A DNA stretch of 64,000 bases from Candidatus Ruania gallistercoris (lineage in GTDB: Bacteria > Actinomycetota > Actinomycetes > Actinomycetales > Beutenbergiaceae), in assembly GCA_019116305.1 (NCBI GenBank), contig DXBY01000078.1, forward strand, positions 1 to 64,000, in the 5' to 3' direction. Numbering within the stretch: position 1 is the first letter of the stretch; each line of letters starts with the position of its first letter. Below the pieces are notes generated by a model. The model was given only the letters and a program-made list of their open reading frames with translations. It did not search any database and was not told the origin of the DNA. A program made the translations under genes and the position numbers. This document shows positions 9,810 through 20,242 of the stretch, piece after piece.

Positions 9810-12800
9810 TCAGTGCTCGGTGGTGGGCAGGTGCCCGAACCGGTGCATCGTGCGGGAGATCGCCTGCTCCCGGAGCACGCAGAGCAGCTCGCGGCGGCCG
9901 GACGCGAGCACTTCACCGGTCAGCGGGTCCACATCGGCGCGCTCGTCAGCGGCCGCCTGCCACAGCCCAGGCACCTCGCCGATCACCCGGAGCCGGCCGG
10001 TCACGTCCCCGGCAGCCACCCGGCTGCAGAAGTCCTCGTCGGACTCCACACCCCAGCCCAGCTCACCTACTTCGGCGCCGAGGCCCGCCTGGGCCGCCGC
10101 GGCCACCTCCGGGTGCAGGCTCACCTCCACCGGCACCCCGGCGCACGCCGCCGCGAGCACCATCCGGCCCACCTCCACCGGCAGGGCATCGCCGCCGGCA
10201 CGCACAGCGAGCAGCGGAGCCGGCCGGTACCGGAAGATGTTCGCCTCAGCGCGCAGACCGGTCGGGTCGCTCTCCCCGCGGTAGTGCTCATCCCGGGCCC
10301 AGGCATCGCTGGCCACCGAGGCCCGTAACCACTCCGCCTGAGCGGGGTCGGCGGCCAGGCGCAGATAGGTGTCCAGCAGCTCCGCCACCCGGCTGCCGAC
10401 CGCCCCCTGGCCGCGGGGTCGGTCCCGGGTGGTCCAGCTGCCGAGCTGTGCCACGTAGTTCGGGCCACCCGCCTTCGCCCCCGGGCCCACGGAGGACCGC
10501 TTCCAGCCGCCGAAGGACTGCCGTTGCACGATCGCGCCGGTGATGTGCCGGTTGATGTAGGCGTTGCCGACCTCCACATGCGCCAGCCAGTGCCGGATCT
10601 CGTCCTCGTCCAGGCTGTGCAGCCCGCCGGTGAGACCGTAGGCGGTGGCGTTCTGCCACTCGATCGCCTGCTCCAGGGTCTCCGCGGTCATCACCCCCAG
10701 CACGGGGCCGAAGTACTCGGTGAGGTGGAACGGCGAACCCGGCCAGACCCCCTCTTTCATCCCGGGCGACCAGAGCCGTCCGGACTCGTCCAGCTGACGC
10801 GGCTCCACCAACCAGCGCTCCCCCGGTTCCAGGCGGGTGAGTGCGGTGAGCAGCTTGCCCTGCGGTGGCTCGATCACCGGACCCATCGCCGTGCTCAGGT
10901 CGGTCGGCCAGCCCACCTGGAGCGAGGCGACCGCATCGACGAGCTGGCGCCGGAACCGCTCCGAGGTGGCCACCGATCCCACCAGGATCAGCAGTGACGC
11001 GGCCGAGCACTTCTGCCCGGCGTGCCCGAAGGCGCTGCGCACGGCATCGGCCACGGCGAGGTCGTAGTCCGCGCTCGGCGTGACGATCAGGGCGTTCTTT
11101 CCGGAGGTCTCGGCGAGCACTCCGGGGCCAGCGGGATGCTCGGCCCGCCAGGCGGTGAACAGCCGGGAGGTCTCATAGCCGCCGGTGAGGATCACCCGGT
11201 CCACGTCCGGGTGGGCGACCAGGCGCTGCCCGGCCCCGTCCTCCTCGGCCCGCACGATCTGGATCGTCTCGGTCGGGATGTCGTGGGCGGCCATCGCCGC
11301 GTGGATCGCCTCCACGGCGATCTCCGAGCAGCCGGGCACCGGCGGCGCCGGCTTGATCACCACGGCCGACCCGGCCGCGAGCGCGGCCAGCATCCCTCCG
11401 GTGGGGATCGCCACCGGGAAGTTCCACGGCGGGGTGACCAGCACCACCGGGTCGGGGGTGAAGGTCAGGCCCTCCTCGGCCTCGATCGTCGCCAGCTCCT
11501 CGGCGCGGTCGGCGTAGTACCGGGCGAAGTCGATCGCCTCGGAGACCTCCGGGTCCGCCTCGGCCACGGTCTTGCCCCCCTCGTGGCTCATCGCCGTGAT
11601 CAGCGCGCCGCGGCGGACCTCGAGCTCATCGGCCACAGTGCGCAGCACGGCGGCCCGTTCGCTCGCCGGCCGGGCCGCCCAGGCCTCGGCGGCGGACCGG
11701 GCGCGCGCCACCACCTGGTCCACCTCCTCGGCGCCGGCGAGCAGGTCCGAGGTGAGCTCCCGGGCCGGTGCGTCCACCCACTGCCGGGCGGCGGCGCGTA
11801 CCTGCGGCAGCGCCGGGTCGGAGTCGGTGGTGTTCACGAACTGGTCCGGAGCGCTGGGACGAACGTCGCTGCGCCGCCGCTCGGCGCTCAGCTCCGCAGC
11901 GGCGGTCACACTGGTGCGGAACCGGCGCTCCTGGTCCGCCATCGGTGAGGTGCTCACCTCGTCCCCCTCGTGCGGGGCGAAGATCGCGTGCACGAAGTTC
12001 TCCGGAGCGGCGTTCTCCTCCAGCCGCCGCACCAGGTAGGAGACGGCGACGTCGAAGTCCTTCGGGGCGACCACCGGGGTGTACAGGATCAGTGGTCCGT
12101 GGGTGTCCACGTCCGCCGCCACCGCCCGGGCCTGCGCCGGCGCCATCCCTTGCAGCATCTCCACGTCCATCGACCGGCTCACCCCGCGGGCGGTGGCGAG
12201 CTGGAAGGCCAGCGCCAGGTCGAACAGGTTGTGCGAGGCGACGCCGGTGCGCAGTGCCTCGGCCACCTCCGGGCGGAGCATCCGGTCCAGCATCCGCACG
12301 TAGTTGGCGTCCACATCCGCCTTGGTGGCGTACGGCGCCTGTGCCCAGCCGTGCAGCTCCGCCTCGACCGCCTCCATCGCCAGGTTAGCGCCCTTGACCA
12401 GACGCACCTTGATCGGCGCACCTCCACCGGCCACCCGCTTCTGGGCGAACGTGGTCAGCCGCTCCAGTGCCGCCACCGAGTCCGGCAGGTAGGCCTGCAG
12501 CACGATGCCCATCTGCAGCCGGGCGAACTCCGGTTCGGAGCAGATCGCCTCGAAGGCCGCCACAGTCAGGTCCAGGTCGCGGTACTCCTCCATGTCCAGG
12601 TTCACGAACGCGGCGGGCGACTTGGCCGCTGCGGTGCGGTACAGCGGTCGGAGCCGCTCCAGCACCCGGGCCACGTTCTGCTCGGTGTCCCAGGTGGAGA
12701 GCTGGGAGACCAGCGAGGACACCTTGATGGAGACGTAGTCCACGTCCGGACGCTCGAGCAGGGCGCGGGTGCGTTCAGTGCGGGCAGCGGCCTCCCCCTC

Positions 12801-13274
12801 ACCGAGCACCGCCTCGCCGAGCAGGTTGATGTTCAGCCGCCGACCGTCCGCCTTCGCATGGGCGAGGTGATTCGCCAGCGCCGGGTCCTCGGCGTCGACC
12901 ACCAGGTGCCCGACCAGCTGCCGCAACCGGGTGCGGGCGAGCGGCACCACCACCGACGGTGCCAGCCGGGAGACGGCCGCGCCGGTACCGAGCATCAGCC
13001 GGTCCACCGGGGAGAGGAAGCTGCTGGCGTCGGAGGCGGACAGCCGGGCGAGCTCCCGGGCCGCCACCTGCAGATCCTCGGGCCTGGCCACCCGGTCCAC
13101 GAACCGCACCGCCAGGTCCAGCCCCGCCGGGTCCGCGACCAGCGCCGCCAATCGCTTGCTGGTCCGGGACTCCGCACCGGTGGTGGACTGTGCGGTCGCC
13201 TGCGCCCACCGGTGCGCCAGCTCGACGGCGGGCTCGACCATGGCGTCGATCGTCACAGAAGTCATGGCATCCAT
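9810..13274 (-). CDS. putA: Bifunctional proline dehydrogenase / L-glutamate gamma-semialdehyde dehydrogenase
   Basis: N-terminal PRODH domain (VRLVKGANLAMEAVEAEL) and ALDH domain (TGGYETSRLF, FGHAGQKCSAASLLI); start taken at an internal Met of ORF 9810..13340. Confidence 0.93.
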   Translation of the reverse strand: MDAMTSVTIDAMVEPAVELAHRWAQATAQSTTGAESRTSKRLAALVADPAGLDLAVRFVDRVARPEDLQVAARELARLSASDASSFLSPVDRLMLGTGAAVSRLAPSVVVPLARTRLRQLVGHLVVDAEDPALANHLAHAKADGRRLNINLLGEAVLGEGEAAARTERTRALLERPDVDYVSIKVSSLVSQLSTWDTEQNVARVLERLRPLYRTAAAKSPAAFVNLDMEEYRDLDLTVAAFEAICSEPEFARLQMGIVLQAYLPDSVAALERLTTFAQKRVAGGGAPIKVRLVKGANLAMEAVEAELHGWAQAPYATKADVDANYVRMLDRMLRPEVAEALRTGVASHNLFDLALAFQLATARGVSRSMDVEMLQGMAPAQARAVAADVDTHGPLILYTPVVAPKDFDVAVSYLVRRLEENAAPENFVHAIFAPHEGDEVSTSPMADQERRFRTSVTAAAELSAERRRSDVRPSAPDQFVNTTDSDPALPQVRAAARQWVDAPARELTSDLLAGAEEVDQVVARARSAAEAWAARPASERAAVLRTVADELEVRRGALITAMSHEGGKTVAEADPEVSEAIDFARYYADRAEELATIEAEEGLTFTPDPVVLVTPPWNFPVAIPTGGMLAALAAGSAVVIKPAPPVPGCSEIAVEAIHAAMAAHDIPTETIQIVRAEEDGAGQRLVAHPDVDRVILTGGYETSRLFTAWRAEHPAGPGVLAETSGKNALIVTPSADYDLAVADAVRSAFGHAGQKCSAASLLILVGSVATSERFRRQLVDAVASLQVGWPTDLSTAMGPVIEPPQGKLLTALTRLEPGERWLVEPRQLDESGRLWSPGMKEGVWPGSPFHLTEYFGPVLGVMTAETLEQAIEWQNATAYGLTGGLHSLDEDEIRHWLAHVEVGNAYINRHITGAIVQRQSFGGWKRSSVGPGAKAGGPNYVAQLGSWTTRDRPRGQGAVGSRVAELLDTYLRLAADPAQAEWLRASVASDAWARDEHYRGESDPTGLRAEANIFRYRPAPLLAVRAGGDALPVEVGRMVLAAACAGVPVEVSLHPEVAAAAQAGLGAEVGELGWGVESDEDFCSRVAAGDVTGRLRVIGEVPGLWQAAADERADVDPLTGEVLASGRRELLCVLREQAISRTMHRFGHLPTTEH

Positions 13275-13392
13275 TTTGCTCTGGATCCCAGCCCCGCGTC
13301 TTGTCGGATCGCCGCGGGCGGACCCGCGCTCCACCACCAAAAATGGTCACCGTGGGCCGGCTGGTCGGTACGCAGTAGCATCAGCCCTCGTC

Positions 13393-14115
13393 ATGTCCAC
13401 TCCTGCCGACCGGGCTCGCCGTGCGCTCAACCCGGCGATGACCGAGCTGTTCGCCTCGCTGACCACCACGATGTTCTGCGCCAAGGACGTCACCGGAACC
13501 TACGTGGCGGTCAACGACGTGTTCGTCGCCCGGACCAACGAACGCACCCGGGCTGCCGTGCTCGGCCGCACCGCCGGCGAGCTGTTCGTCACCCCGCTCG
13601 CGCTGCGGTACGAGACCCAGGACGCCGCGGTACTCACCGGTCGCACGCTGCGCCGCGAGCTCGAGCTGATCCGCCGCCCCGGCGGCAGCCCGGGCTGGTA
13701 CCTGACCACGAAGGTCCCGCTACCCGCGGACGGCGAGATCGTCGGTGTGGTGAGCATCTCCGAGGATCTGCAGGTGGCCACCGAGACCGCGGAGCCAATG
13801 CAGTCCCTGGCCCGGGTGCAGGAGTGGATCGCGGCCCACCTGCACGAGCCGATCCGGGTGGCGGACCTGGCCGCCGTGGCCGGATGCTCCCGGCACGCCC
13901 TGGAGCGGCGCACCCGCCGGGTGTTCCACCTCTCCCCGACACAGGTGGTGCTCCGCGCCCGGATCGACCGCGCCACCGAACAGCTCACCAGTACTGGCAC
14001 CCCGATCGCGCAGATCGCGACCGCCTGCGGTTTCTACGACCAGGCGGCCTTCACCCGAACCTTCGCCCGGGTGACCGGCGAGACCCCGGCCCAGTTCCGC
14101 CGTCGGGCAGGTTGA
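13393..14115 (+). CDS. AraC-family transcriptional regulator with N-terminal PAS-like domain
   Basis: PAS-like N-terminus (FCAKDVTGTYVAVNDVFV) and C-terminal AraC HTH (IAQIATACGFYDQAAFTRTFARVTGETPAQFRRR); divergent from putA. Confidence 0.85.
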   Translation: MSTPADRARRALNPAMTELFASLTTTMFCAKDVTGTYVAVNDVFVARTNERTRAAVLGRTAGELFVTPLALRYETQDAAVLTGRTLRRELELIRRPGGSPGWYLTTKVPLPADGEIVGVVSISEDLQVATETAEPMQSLARVQEWIAAHLHEPIRVADLAAVAGCSRHALERRTRRVFHLSPTQVVLRARIDRATEQLTSTGTPIAQIATACGFYDQAAFTRTFARVTGETPAQFRRRAG

Positions 14116-14188
14116 CCAGGGACGACGCCGATCACGCCATACCGCTCTGCCGCCGAGGAGCGGCGGCGACGGCCATAAGGTGGTGCTC

Positions 14189-15289
14189 ATGACCACCGCT
14201 GAGCAGATCGCGGCGTGCGAGCGCACGTTCCGGCGCTACGGGCTGCCGCTGCTGGTGCACGGTCACACCGCGCGGCGGGACGTGTTCGGCCGGGCCGCGC
14301 CGTTCCTGGTGGTGGTGCTGCTGCTGGAGGCGTTCGCGACCATCCAGCTGGACTGGCCGTGGTGGGCGAACCTGCTCGCTCCGATCGGGGTACTGGCGGC
14401 GCTCGGGGCCTCCTACGCGGGGTTGAATGTGCTCCGTGGCCGGCGCTGGTCCACGCTGCCGCAGGACGTCGGTGGACCGGAGCTGGCGTTCTTCGTGCTC
14501 GCCCCGGCGGTGCTGCCACTGCTGTTCGGCGGGCAGTGGGTGACCGGACTGGTGAACGCCGGTGTGAATGTGCTCCTCCTGCTGCTGGTGCGGGCGGTGG
14601 TCGGTTACGGTCTGGCCGCCACGCTGTGGTGGGGGCTGAGCCGGGTCGGCAGCGAGCTCGGATCCTCGCTGGTGCGGCTGATCCGCTTCCTGCCACTGCT
14701 GCTGATCTTCTCCATCGCGCTGTTCTACAACGCCGAGGTGTGGCAGGTCTTCGACCACACCCCAGGGATCTCGGACGTCATCCTGGGCATCTTCTTCGCC
14801 GCGCTCATCCTGGTGATCCTGTCCATGCGGCTGGGACCGGAGACCCGGGAGGTGCTCACCCGGGCGGAGGCCGAGCACCCGAGCGCAGCCGATCTTCCGG
14901 CGCTCACCCGCGCGCAGCAGTTGAACGTGACCGCGATGGTGGGCGCCAACCAGCTGCTCCAGGTGATCGTGGTCAGCCTCGGGGTGGGGCTGTTCTTCTT
15001 CGCCCTGGGCGTGCTCACCATCACCCCCGGCGTGCTGGAGGAGTGGGGGATCGACGGCGGCACCTGGCAGGTGGAGCTGCCGCTGCTCGGTGAGACGCTG
15101 CTGGTCAGCCAGACGTTGCTGCGGGTCTCGGTGGCGCTGGCCACGTTCACCGGGCTGTACTACGCCATCTCGGTGCTCACCGACGGGGTCTACCGGGCGG
15201 ACTTCATCGACGAGATGGTGGTGAAGATGTCCGATGTGGCCGGGCACCGGGTGACCTATCACCAGCTGCTGCAGCGGGCGGCCGCCTGA
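14189..15289 (+). CDS. Polytopic membrane protein of unknown function
   Basis: Several hydrophobic segments; ATG MTTAEQIAACERTF. Confidence 0.75.
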   Translation: MTTAEQIAACERTFRRYGLPLLVHGHTARRDVFGRAAPFLVVVLLLEAFATIQLDWPWWANLLAPIGVLAALGASYAGLNVLRGRRWSTLPQDVGGPELAFFVLAPAVLPLLFGGQWVTGLVNAGVNVLLLLLVRAVVGYGLAATLWWGLSRVGSELGSSLVRLIRFLPLLLIFSIALFYNAEVWQVFDHTPGISDVILGIFFAALILVILSMRLGPETREVLTRAEAEHPSAADLPALTRAQQLNVTAMVGANQLLQVIVVSLGVGLFFFALGVLTITPGVLEEWGIDGGTWQVELPLLGETLLVSQTLLRVSVALATFTGLYYAISVLTDGVYRADFIDEMVVKMSDVAGHRVTYHQLLQRAAA

Positions 15290-15334
15290 TCTACCGACCG
15301 CGCCGGCACCCCGGCGCCGTGGGAAGATCGGCGG

Positions 15335-15832
15335 ATGGAGCACTCCCCCACCGCCGGACCCGACCGCACACCCGGCACCGCCGACAGCACTGTCCCCGCC
15401 GCCCCTGAACCCGCACCCGGGCCCGCCCCGGTGCACGTCGAACGCACCGGCACCCGCCGCTACGTCGCCCGGAACGACCGCGGCGCCGAGGTACAGATCG
15501 GCGGTGAGGAGGTCGACGCCGTCTTCACCCCGGGTGAGCTGCTCGCGATCGCTCTCGGGGCCTGCAACGTGATGAGCACCGACCTCCCCCTCGTCCGGCG
15601 CCTCGGCGAGGACTTCACCGCACAGGTCTCGGTCCGCAGGACCAAGCTGGCCGAGGAGAACCGGTACACCGCCGCCGACGTGGAGCTGGTCCTCGGCCCG
15701 GAGGCCGCCGACCGGTTGGCCGAGCTGGAGCCGGTGATCACCCGGGCGGTCGAGCGCGGCTGCACCGTGGGCCGTACCCTCGAAGCCGGGCTGACCGACA
15801 CCCTGACCATCCGCACCGACCAGGAGAGGTGA
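15335..15832 (+). CDS. OsmC family protein
   Basis: TPGELLAIALGACNVMS and VERGCTVGRTLEAG-type OsmC pattern. Confidence 0.75.
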   Translation: MEHSPTAGPDRTPGTADSTVPAAPEPAPGPAPVHVERTGTRRYVARNDRGAEVQIGGEEVDAVFTPGELLAIALGACNVMSTDLPLVRRLGEDFTAQVSVRRTKLAEENRYTAADVELVLGPEAADRLAELEPVITRAVERGCTVGRTLEAGLTDTLTIRTDQER

Positions 15833-15836
15833 TCCA

Positions 15837-16586
15837 TTGCCTCGTCCACCGACCCGAAGCGAACGGCTCCTCGATGCTGCGGTGACCATCCCGAGCCAGC
15901 GGATCCGGGCCTACGTCGAGGGCGTGCGCCGGGACCACCCGGACGCCGACCCGGAGGAGATCATCGAGATCCTCACCAGCCGCTACCTGTGGACGGTCAG
16001 CGGTTCCGGTGGGGCTGTCGGTGCCGCTGCCGCGTTCCCCGTGGTCGGCACGACGGCGGCACTCGCCCTGACCGCCGGACAGGTCACCGCCTTCCTCGCC
16101 GCCTCGAGCGCGCTGTGCCTGGCGGTGGCCGAAGTGCACGGCATCAGCACCGATGACGCCGCGCGGCGCCGCGCTCTGCTGGTGAGCACCCTGCTCGGTG
16201 AGAGTGGCCCACGCCTGCTGGAGCAGCAGCTCGGCCTGTCCACCGCCACCTGGGGCAAGGTGCTGCTCACCCGGCTCCCGGTGGCCACGGTCAAGACGGT
16301 GAACCGCACGCTGCGCGGCCGGATGGCCAAGACCGTGATCGCCAAGGGGTCCACCGTGTTCGTCGGTCGGCTGCTGCCGTTCGGGATCGGCGCGGTGATC
16401 GGCTTCGCCGGCTCCCGGGCGATGGGGAAGAACCTGGTGGTCGGGCTCGCGCGGGCGTTCGGCCCGGCACCTGCTGCCTTCGCCCGTGAGCTCGGCGCCG
16501 CCCCCACGGCCGGCGAGCTCGAGCCGGACCTGTTCCGCGGTGCCGAGGCGCTCACCGAGCCCGCTGAGGAGTCCGGCACGCCCTGA
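15837..16586 (+). CDS. Hypothetical membrane protein (glycine-rich, EcsC-like character)
   Basis: Hydrophobic glycine-rich segments; follows the OsmC gene by 4 bp. Confidence 0.6.
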   Translation: MPRPPTRSERLLDAAVTIPSQRIRAYVEGVRRDHPDADPEEIIEILTSRYLWTVSGSGGAVGAAAAFPVVGTTAALALTAGQVTAFLAASSALCLAVAEVHGISTDDAARRRALLVSTLLGESGPRLLEQQLGLSTATWGKVLLTRLPVATVKTVNRTLRGRMAKTVIAKGSTVFVGRLLPFGIGAVIGFAGSRAMGKNLVVGLARAFGPAPAAFARELGAAPTAGELEPDLFRGAEALTEPAEESGTP

Positions 16587-16628
16587 GCGTGTCGGCGCTC
16601 CGGGACCGGACCCACCTACACTGCGGGT

Positions 16629-17429
16629 ATGCCGGACACTCAATTCGAAGACCTGCTCGCCCATGTGCTGCGCGAGGGCACGGCGAAGTCGGACCGGACC
16701 GGCACCGGTACCCGCTCGGTCTTCGGCCACCAGCTGCGCTATGACCTGCAGCGCGGTTTCCCGCTGGTCACCACCAAGCGGGTGTTCCTGCGCGGACTGG
16801 TGGAGGAGCTGTTGTGGTTCCTGCGCGGTTCGACGAACGCGAACGAGCTGATCGCCAAGGACGTGCACATCTGGGACGAGTGGGCCGACCCGGACACCGG
16901 TGAGCTCGGACCGGTCTACGGCGCCCAGTGGCGATCCTGGCCGACACCGGACGGCGGGCACATCGACCAGCTCGAGCGCGTGCTGCAGCAGCTGCGCGAG
17001 CAGCCCGACTCCCGCCGGATGCTGGTCTCGGCCTGGAACGTCGCCGAGCTGGACAAGATGGCCCTCGCCCCCTGCCACGCGTTCTTCCAGTTCTACGTGG
17101 CCGACGGCGCGCTCTCCTGCCAGCTCTACCAGCGCAGTGCCGACCTGTTCCTCGGGGTGCCGTTCAACATCGCCTCCTACGCACTGCTCACCCACATGGT
17201 CGCCCAGCAGACCGGCCTGGCCGTCGGGGACTTCATCTGGACCGGCGGGGACTGCCACATCTACGACAACCACCTCGACCAAGTGCGCACCCAGCTGGAC
17301 CGGGCCCCGTACGAGTTCCCCACCCTGGAGCTGCGCCCGGCGCCGGACCTGTTCTCCTACAGCTACGAGGACGTGCAGGTGCTCGGCTACCAGCACCACC
17401 CCGGCATCAAGGCGCCGGTGGCCGTCTGA
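16629..17429 (+). CDS. thyA: Thymidylate synthase
   Basis: [27 protein letters not shown] active site, [18 protein letters not shown]. Confidence 0.97.
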   Translation: MPDTQFEDLLAHVLREGTAKSDRTGTGTRSVFGHQLRYDLQRGFPLVTTKRVFLRGLVEELLWFLRGSTNANELIAKDVHIWDEWADPDTGELGPVYGAQWRSWPTPDGGHIDQLERVLQQLREQPDSRRMLVSAWNVAELDKMALAPCHAFFQFYVADGALSCQLYQRSADLFLGVPFNIASYALLTHMVAQQTGLAVGDFIWTGGDCHIYDNHLDQVRTQLDRAPYEFPTLELRPAPDLFSYSYEDVQVLGYQHHPGIKAPVAV

Positions 17430-17430
17430 G

Positions 17431-17913
17431 ATGCTGGGGATGATCTGGGCGCAGGCCCACGACCGGGTGATCGGCCGGGCCGGCGACCTGCCCTGGCACC
17501 TGCGCGAGGATCTGAAGCACTTCCGCTCCACCACGGCCGGCGATGCGGTGGTGATGGGCCGCCGGCAGTGGGAGTCGCTGCCGGAGAAGGTCCGCCCGCT
17601 GCCCGGCCGGCGGAACGTGGTGCTCACCCGGAATCCGAACTACCGGGCACCCGGCGCCGAGCTCGCCACGACCCTGGAGCAGGCGCTGGCGCTGGTCGCC
17701 GACCAGGATGCCTGGATCTGCGGCGGCGGTCAGGTCTACGACGAAGCACTCCCGCACGCCGATCTGCTGGTGGTCACCGAGATCGACCTGCACGTGGCCG
17801 GGGACACCTACGCCCCGCCGATCGGTGCCGAGTTCGAGGCCACCGAAACCGGTGACTGGCAGCACGCCGAGAACGGGATGCGGTACCGGATCCGCACCTA
17901 CCGGAGGCGATAG
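17431..17913 (+). CDS. folA: Dihydrofolate reductase
   Basis: MIWAQAHDRVIGRAGDLPWHLREDLKHFRSTT, VVMGRRQWESLP; starts just after thyA. Confidence 0.95.
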   Translation: MLGMIWAQAHDRVIGRAGDLPWHLREDLKHFRSTTAGDAVVMGRRQWESLPEKVRPLPGRRNVVLTRNPNYRAPGAELATTLEQALALVADQDAWICGGGQVYDEALPHADLLVVTEIDLHVAGDTYAPPIGAEFEATETGDWQHAENGMRYRIRTYRRR

Positions 17914-17918
17914 CACCG

Positions 17919-18728
17919 GTGCCCTCTCCCGTTCCGCCGACGACGCCGGACGCCCGCCGCGACGATGCCGCGCGGGGGCGGCGGTTGCACGCCCTCACCC
18001 AGATCGTGGCCGTGGGCTTCGTGGCCCTGCTGCTGGTGGTCGCGGCCACGGCCACCGGGCGGTGGGAGCTGGACCCGCGCTGGCAGCTCGAGGCACCGAG
18101 CACCACCGATGTGCCGCCGCCGCCAACAGCCACCGGGATGCCGAGCAACACACCGTCCGAAGACCCACCGCTCGACCTGGACGAGGTACCGAGCCCGGAC
18201 CTGACCTGGCTGGCCGTGACGATCGGCGTGATCGCTGCAGCCCTCCTGCTGCTGGTGCTGCTGCGGGTCCTCGCCTACCTGCGCCGGCCCCGGGCCGAGG
18301 AGCTGCCCGATCCGGGCACCAGTGCCGACTACGGCGAGGACGAGCCGGAGCCGGACCTGCCGGCGCTGCACCAGGGCGTACGCGACGCCGTCGAGCAGCT
18401 GCGGGCCGTGGGCCCACCGCGGGATGCGATCGTCTCCGCCTGGTTGGCACTGGAGGAGGCGGCGGACCGCTCCGGTGCCCGGCGCCGCCCGTCGCAGACC
18501 CCCACCGAGCACGCCGCGGCGGTGCTCGAGCGCACCGGGGCGGACCGGGAGGCCACTGAGGAGCTGCTGCACCTGTACCACCGGGCGCGGTTCTCCAGCC
18601 GGGAGCCCGGTAGCGCGGATCTGGCCGCTGCCGGGCGTGCCCTGCAGACCCTCGCCGACTCCTGGCCCGAGCTCGCACACGGATCGGTGCCGAGCCAGGC
18701 CGAGCCCGGAAGTGGAGCGAACCGGTGA
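17919..18728 (+). CDS. DUF4129 domain-containing membrane protein
   Basis: TM segments and the C-terminal pattern DAIVSAWLALEEAADRSGARRRPSQTPTEHAAAVLERT...LYHRARFS. Confidence 0.8.
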   Translation: MPSPVPPTTPDARRDDAARGRRLHALTQIVAVGFVALLLVVAATATGRWELDPRWQLEAPSTTDVPPPPTATGMPSNTPSEDPPLDLDEVPSPDLTWLAVTIGVIAAALLLLVLLRVLAYLRRPRAEELPDPGTSADYGEDEPEPDLPALHQGVRDAVEQLRAVGPPRDAIVSAWLALEEAADRSGARRRPSQTPTEHAAAVLERTGADREATEELLHLYHRARFSSREPGSADLAAAGRALQTLADSWPELAHGSVPSQAEPGSGANR

Positions 18729-19222
18729 CCCGCGCCGAGGATCGACAGGAACGCCGCGCCGCCCGCCGCCGACGGTGGGCACCGCTGGCCGCAGCGATCC
18801 TCACCCCGCTGTTCGCCCTGCTGATCGGCACCGGACTACCGCACGCCCTGCTCCTCGGCGGGGTGGTGGTGGTCGCCATCCTGGTCAGCCGGGCGCTGCC
18901 GTACGGTAGTCGGGCGGCCTGGCCAGTGCTGCCCTACGGCCGCCGGGCCGGTGCCCGGCGGGACGTCTCCAGCCTCACCTGGACGATGATCGACCGGGGC
19001 GGCTCGATCTCCTCCTCTGGTGAGCAGCGGCTGCGCACTGTGCTCACCGCCGCCCTGGAGCTGCGCGGGGTGGACCTGGCCTCGACCGATGGTGGCGAGC
19101 AGGCCGCCGCCATCGTGGGCCCGAGTGTGGCGCGCTGGCTCAGCGACCCCGACGCCCCCACCCCGGACCCGCGCGCGGTCCGGCGCACCATCGCCGACGT
19201 CCTCGAGGCGAACGGCACCTGA
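18725..19222 (+). CDS. Conserved hypothetical protein in DUF4129/MoxR/DUF58 cluster
   Basis: 4-bp overlap with the preceding gene; N-terminal hydrophobic segments. Confidence 0.65.
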   Translation: MTRAEDRQERRAARRRRWAPLAAAILTPLFALLIGTGLPHALLLGGVVVVAILVSRALPYGSRAAWPVLPYGRRAGARRDVSSLTWTMIDRGGSISSSGEQRLRTVLTAALELRGVDLASTDGGEQAAAIVGPSVARWLSDPDAPTPDPRAVRRTIADVLEANGT

Positions 19223-19237
19223 GAAGAGAGGCACTAC

Positions 19238-20242
19238 GTGACCGAGACCCCCATCACCCCGCTGCCCGCCGCCGAGGTCGCCCGCCTGGGCGAGCAGGTG
19301 CTGACCGAGGTGAGCTCCGCCGTCGTGGGGATGAGCGAACCGTTGCGGACGGCGCTGGCAACGATCTGCGCCGGTGGGCACGTGCTGTTCGAGGACGTGC
19401 CCGGGCTCGGCAAGACCCTCGCCGCCCGCTGCCTGGCCGCCGCTCTCGGCCTGGAGTTCGCCCGGCTGCAGTGCACTCCGGACCTGCTACCGGCGGACAT
19501 CACTGGCTCGTTCGTGTACGACCCGGCCAGCTCGGAGTTCACCTTCCGGCCCGGTCCGCTGTTCACCGGGCTGTTCCTGGCGGACGAGATCAACCGCACC
19601 CCACCGAAGACCCAGTCCGCGCTGCTGGAGGCGATGGCCGAGCGGCAGGTGACCGTGGAGGGCACCAGCTACACCCTGCCGCAGCCGTTCCACGTGCTCG
19701 CCACCTCCAACCCGGTGGAGTACGAGGGCACCTACCCGTTGCCGGAGGCGCAGCTGGACCGGTTCATGGTGCGGCTGGCCGTGGGCTACCCGGATGCCGA
19801 CGGCGAGGCGGATGTGCTGCTGCGCCGGATCGCGCGGCGGCAGGAGGCGGCCACTGTCGCCCAGGTCACCGATGCCAGCACGCTGCGCGCGATCCAGGCC
19901 GGTGTGGAGGCAGTGGACGCCGACCCGGACGTTGCTCGGTACTGCGTGGACCTGGCCGTGGCCACCCGGTCCCACCCGGCGGTGGAGGTGGGCGCCTCAC
20001 CGCGGGGCTCGCAGGCGTTGCTGCTGGTGGCCCGGTCCCGGGCGGTGCTGGACGGGCGGGAGTTCGTCACGCCGGAGGACGTGAAGGCGATCGCCGTCCC
20101 CGCACTGGCGCACCGTCTGGTGCTCACCCCGGCCGCCTGGGCCCAGGGCACCACGCCCGAAGCCGTGGTCGCCCAGCTCCTCGACCAGGTGCCCGGACCG
20201 GCCACGACCGCGACAGCGAGCGCGGGCGTGGGCCAGCAGTGA
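19238..20242 (+). CDS. MoxR family AAA+ ATPase
   Basis: GGHVLFEDVPGLGKTLAARCLA, FLADEINRTPPKTQSALLEAMAERQVTVEG. Confidence 0.95.
   Translation: MTETPITPLPAAEVARLGEQVLTEVSSAVVGMSEPLRTALATICAGGHVLFEDVPGLGKTLAARCLAAALGLEFARLQCTPDLLPADITGSFVYDPASSEFTFRPGPLFTGLFLADEINRTPPKTQSALLEAMAERQVTVEGTSYTLPQPFHVLATSNPVEYEGTYPLPEAQLDRFMVRLAVGYPDADGEADVLLRRIARRQEAATVAQVTDASTLRAIQAGVEAVDADPDVARYCVDLAVATRSHPAVEVGASPRGSQALLLVARSRAVLDGREFVTPEDVKAIAVPALAHRLVLTPAAWAQGTTPEAVVAQLLDQVPGPATTATASAGVGQQ

Noticed and set aside
11970-14192. 740-aa plus-strand ORF overlapping putA and the AraC regulator
   Set aside because: Translation is low-complexity His/Gly/Arg-rich, opposite to a clear PutA domain; artefact of GC-rich codon usage
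15738-17627. 629-aa minus-strand ORF opposite thyA/folA
   Set aside because: Antisense to clearly conserved thyA and folA frames, no domain signature
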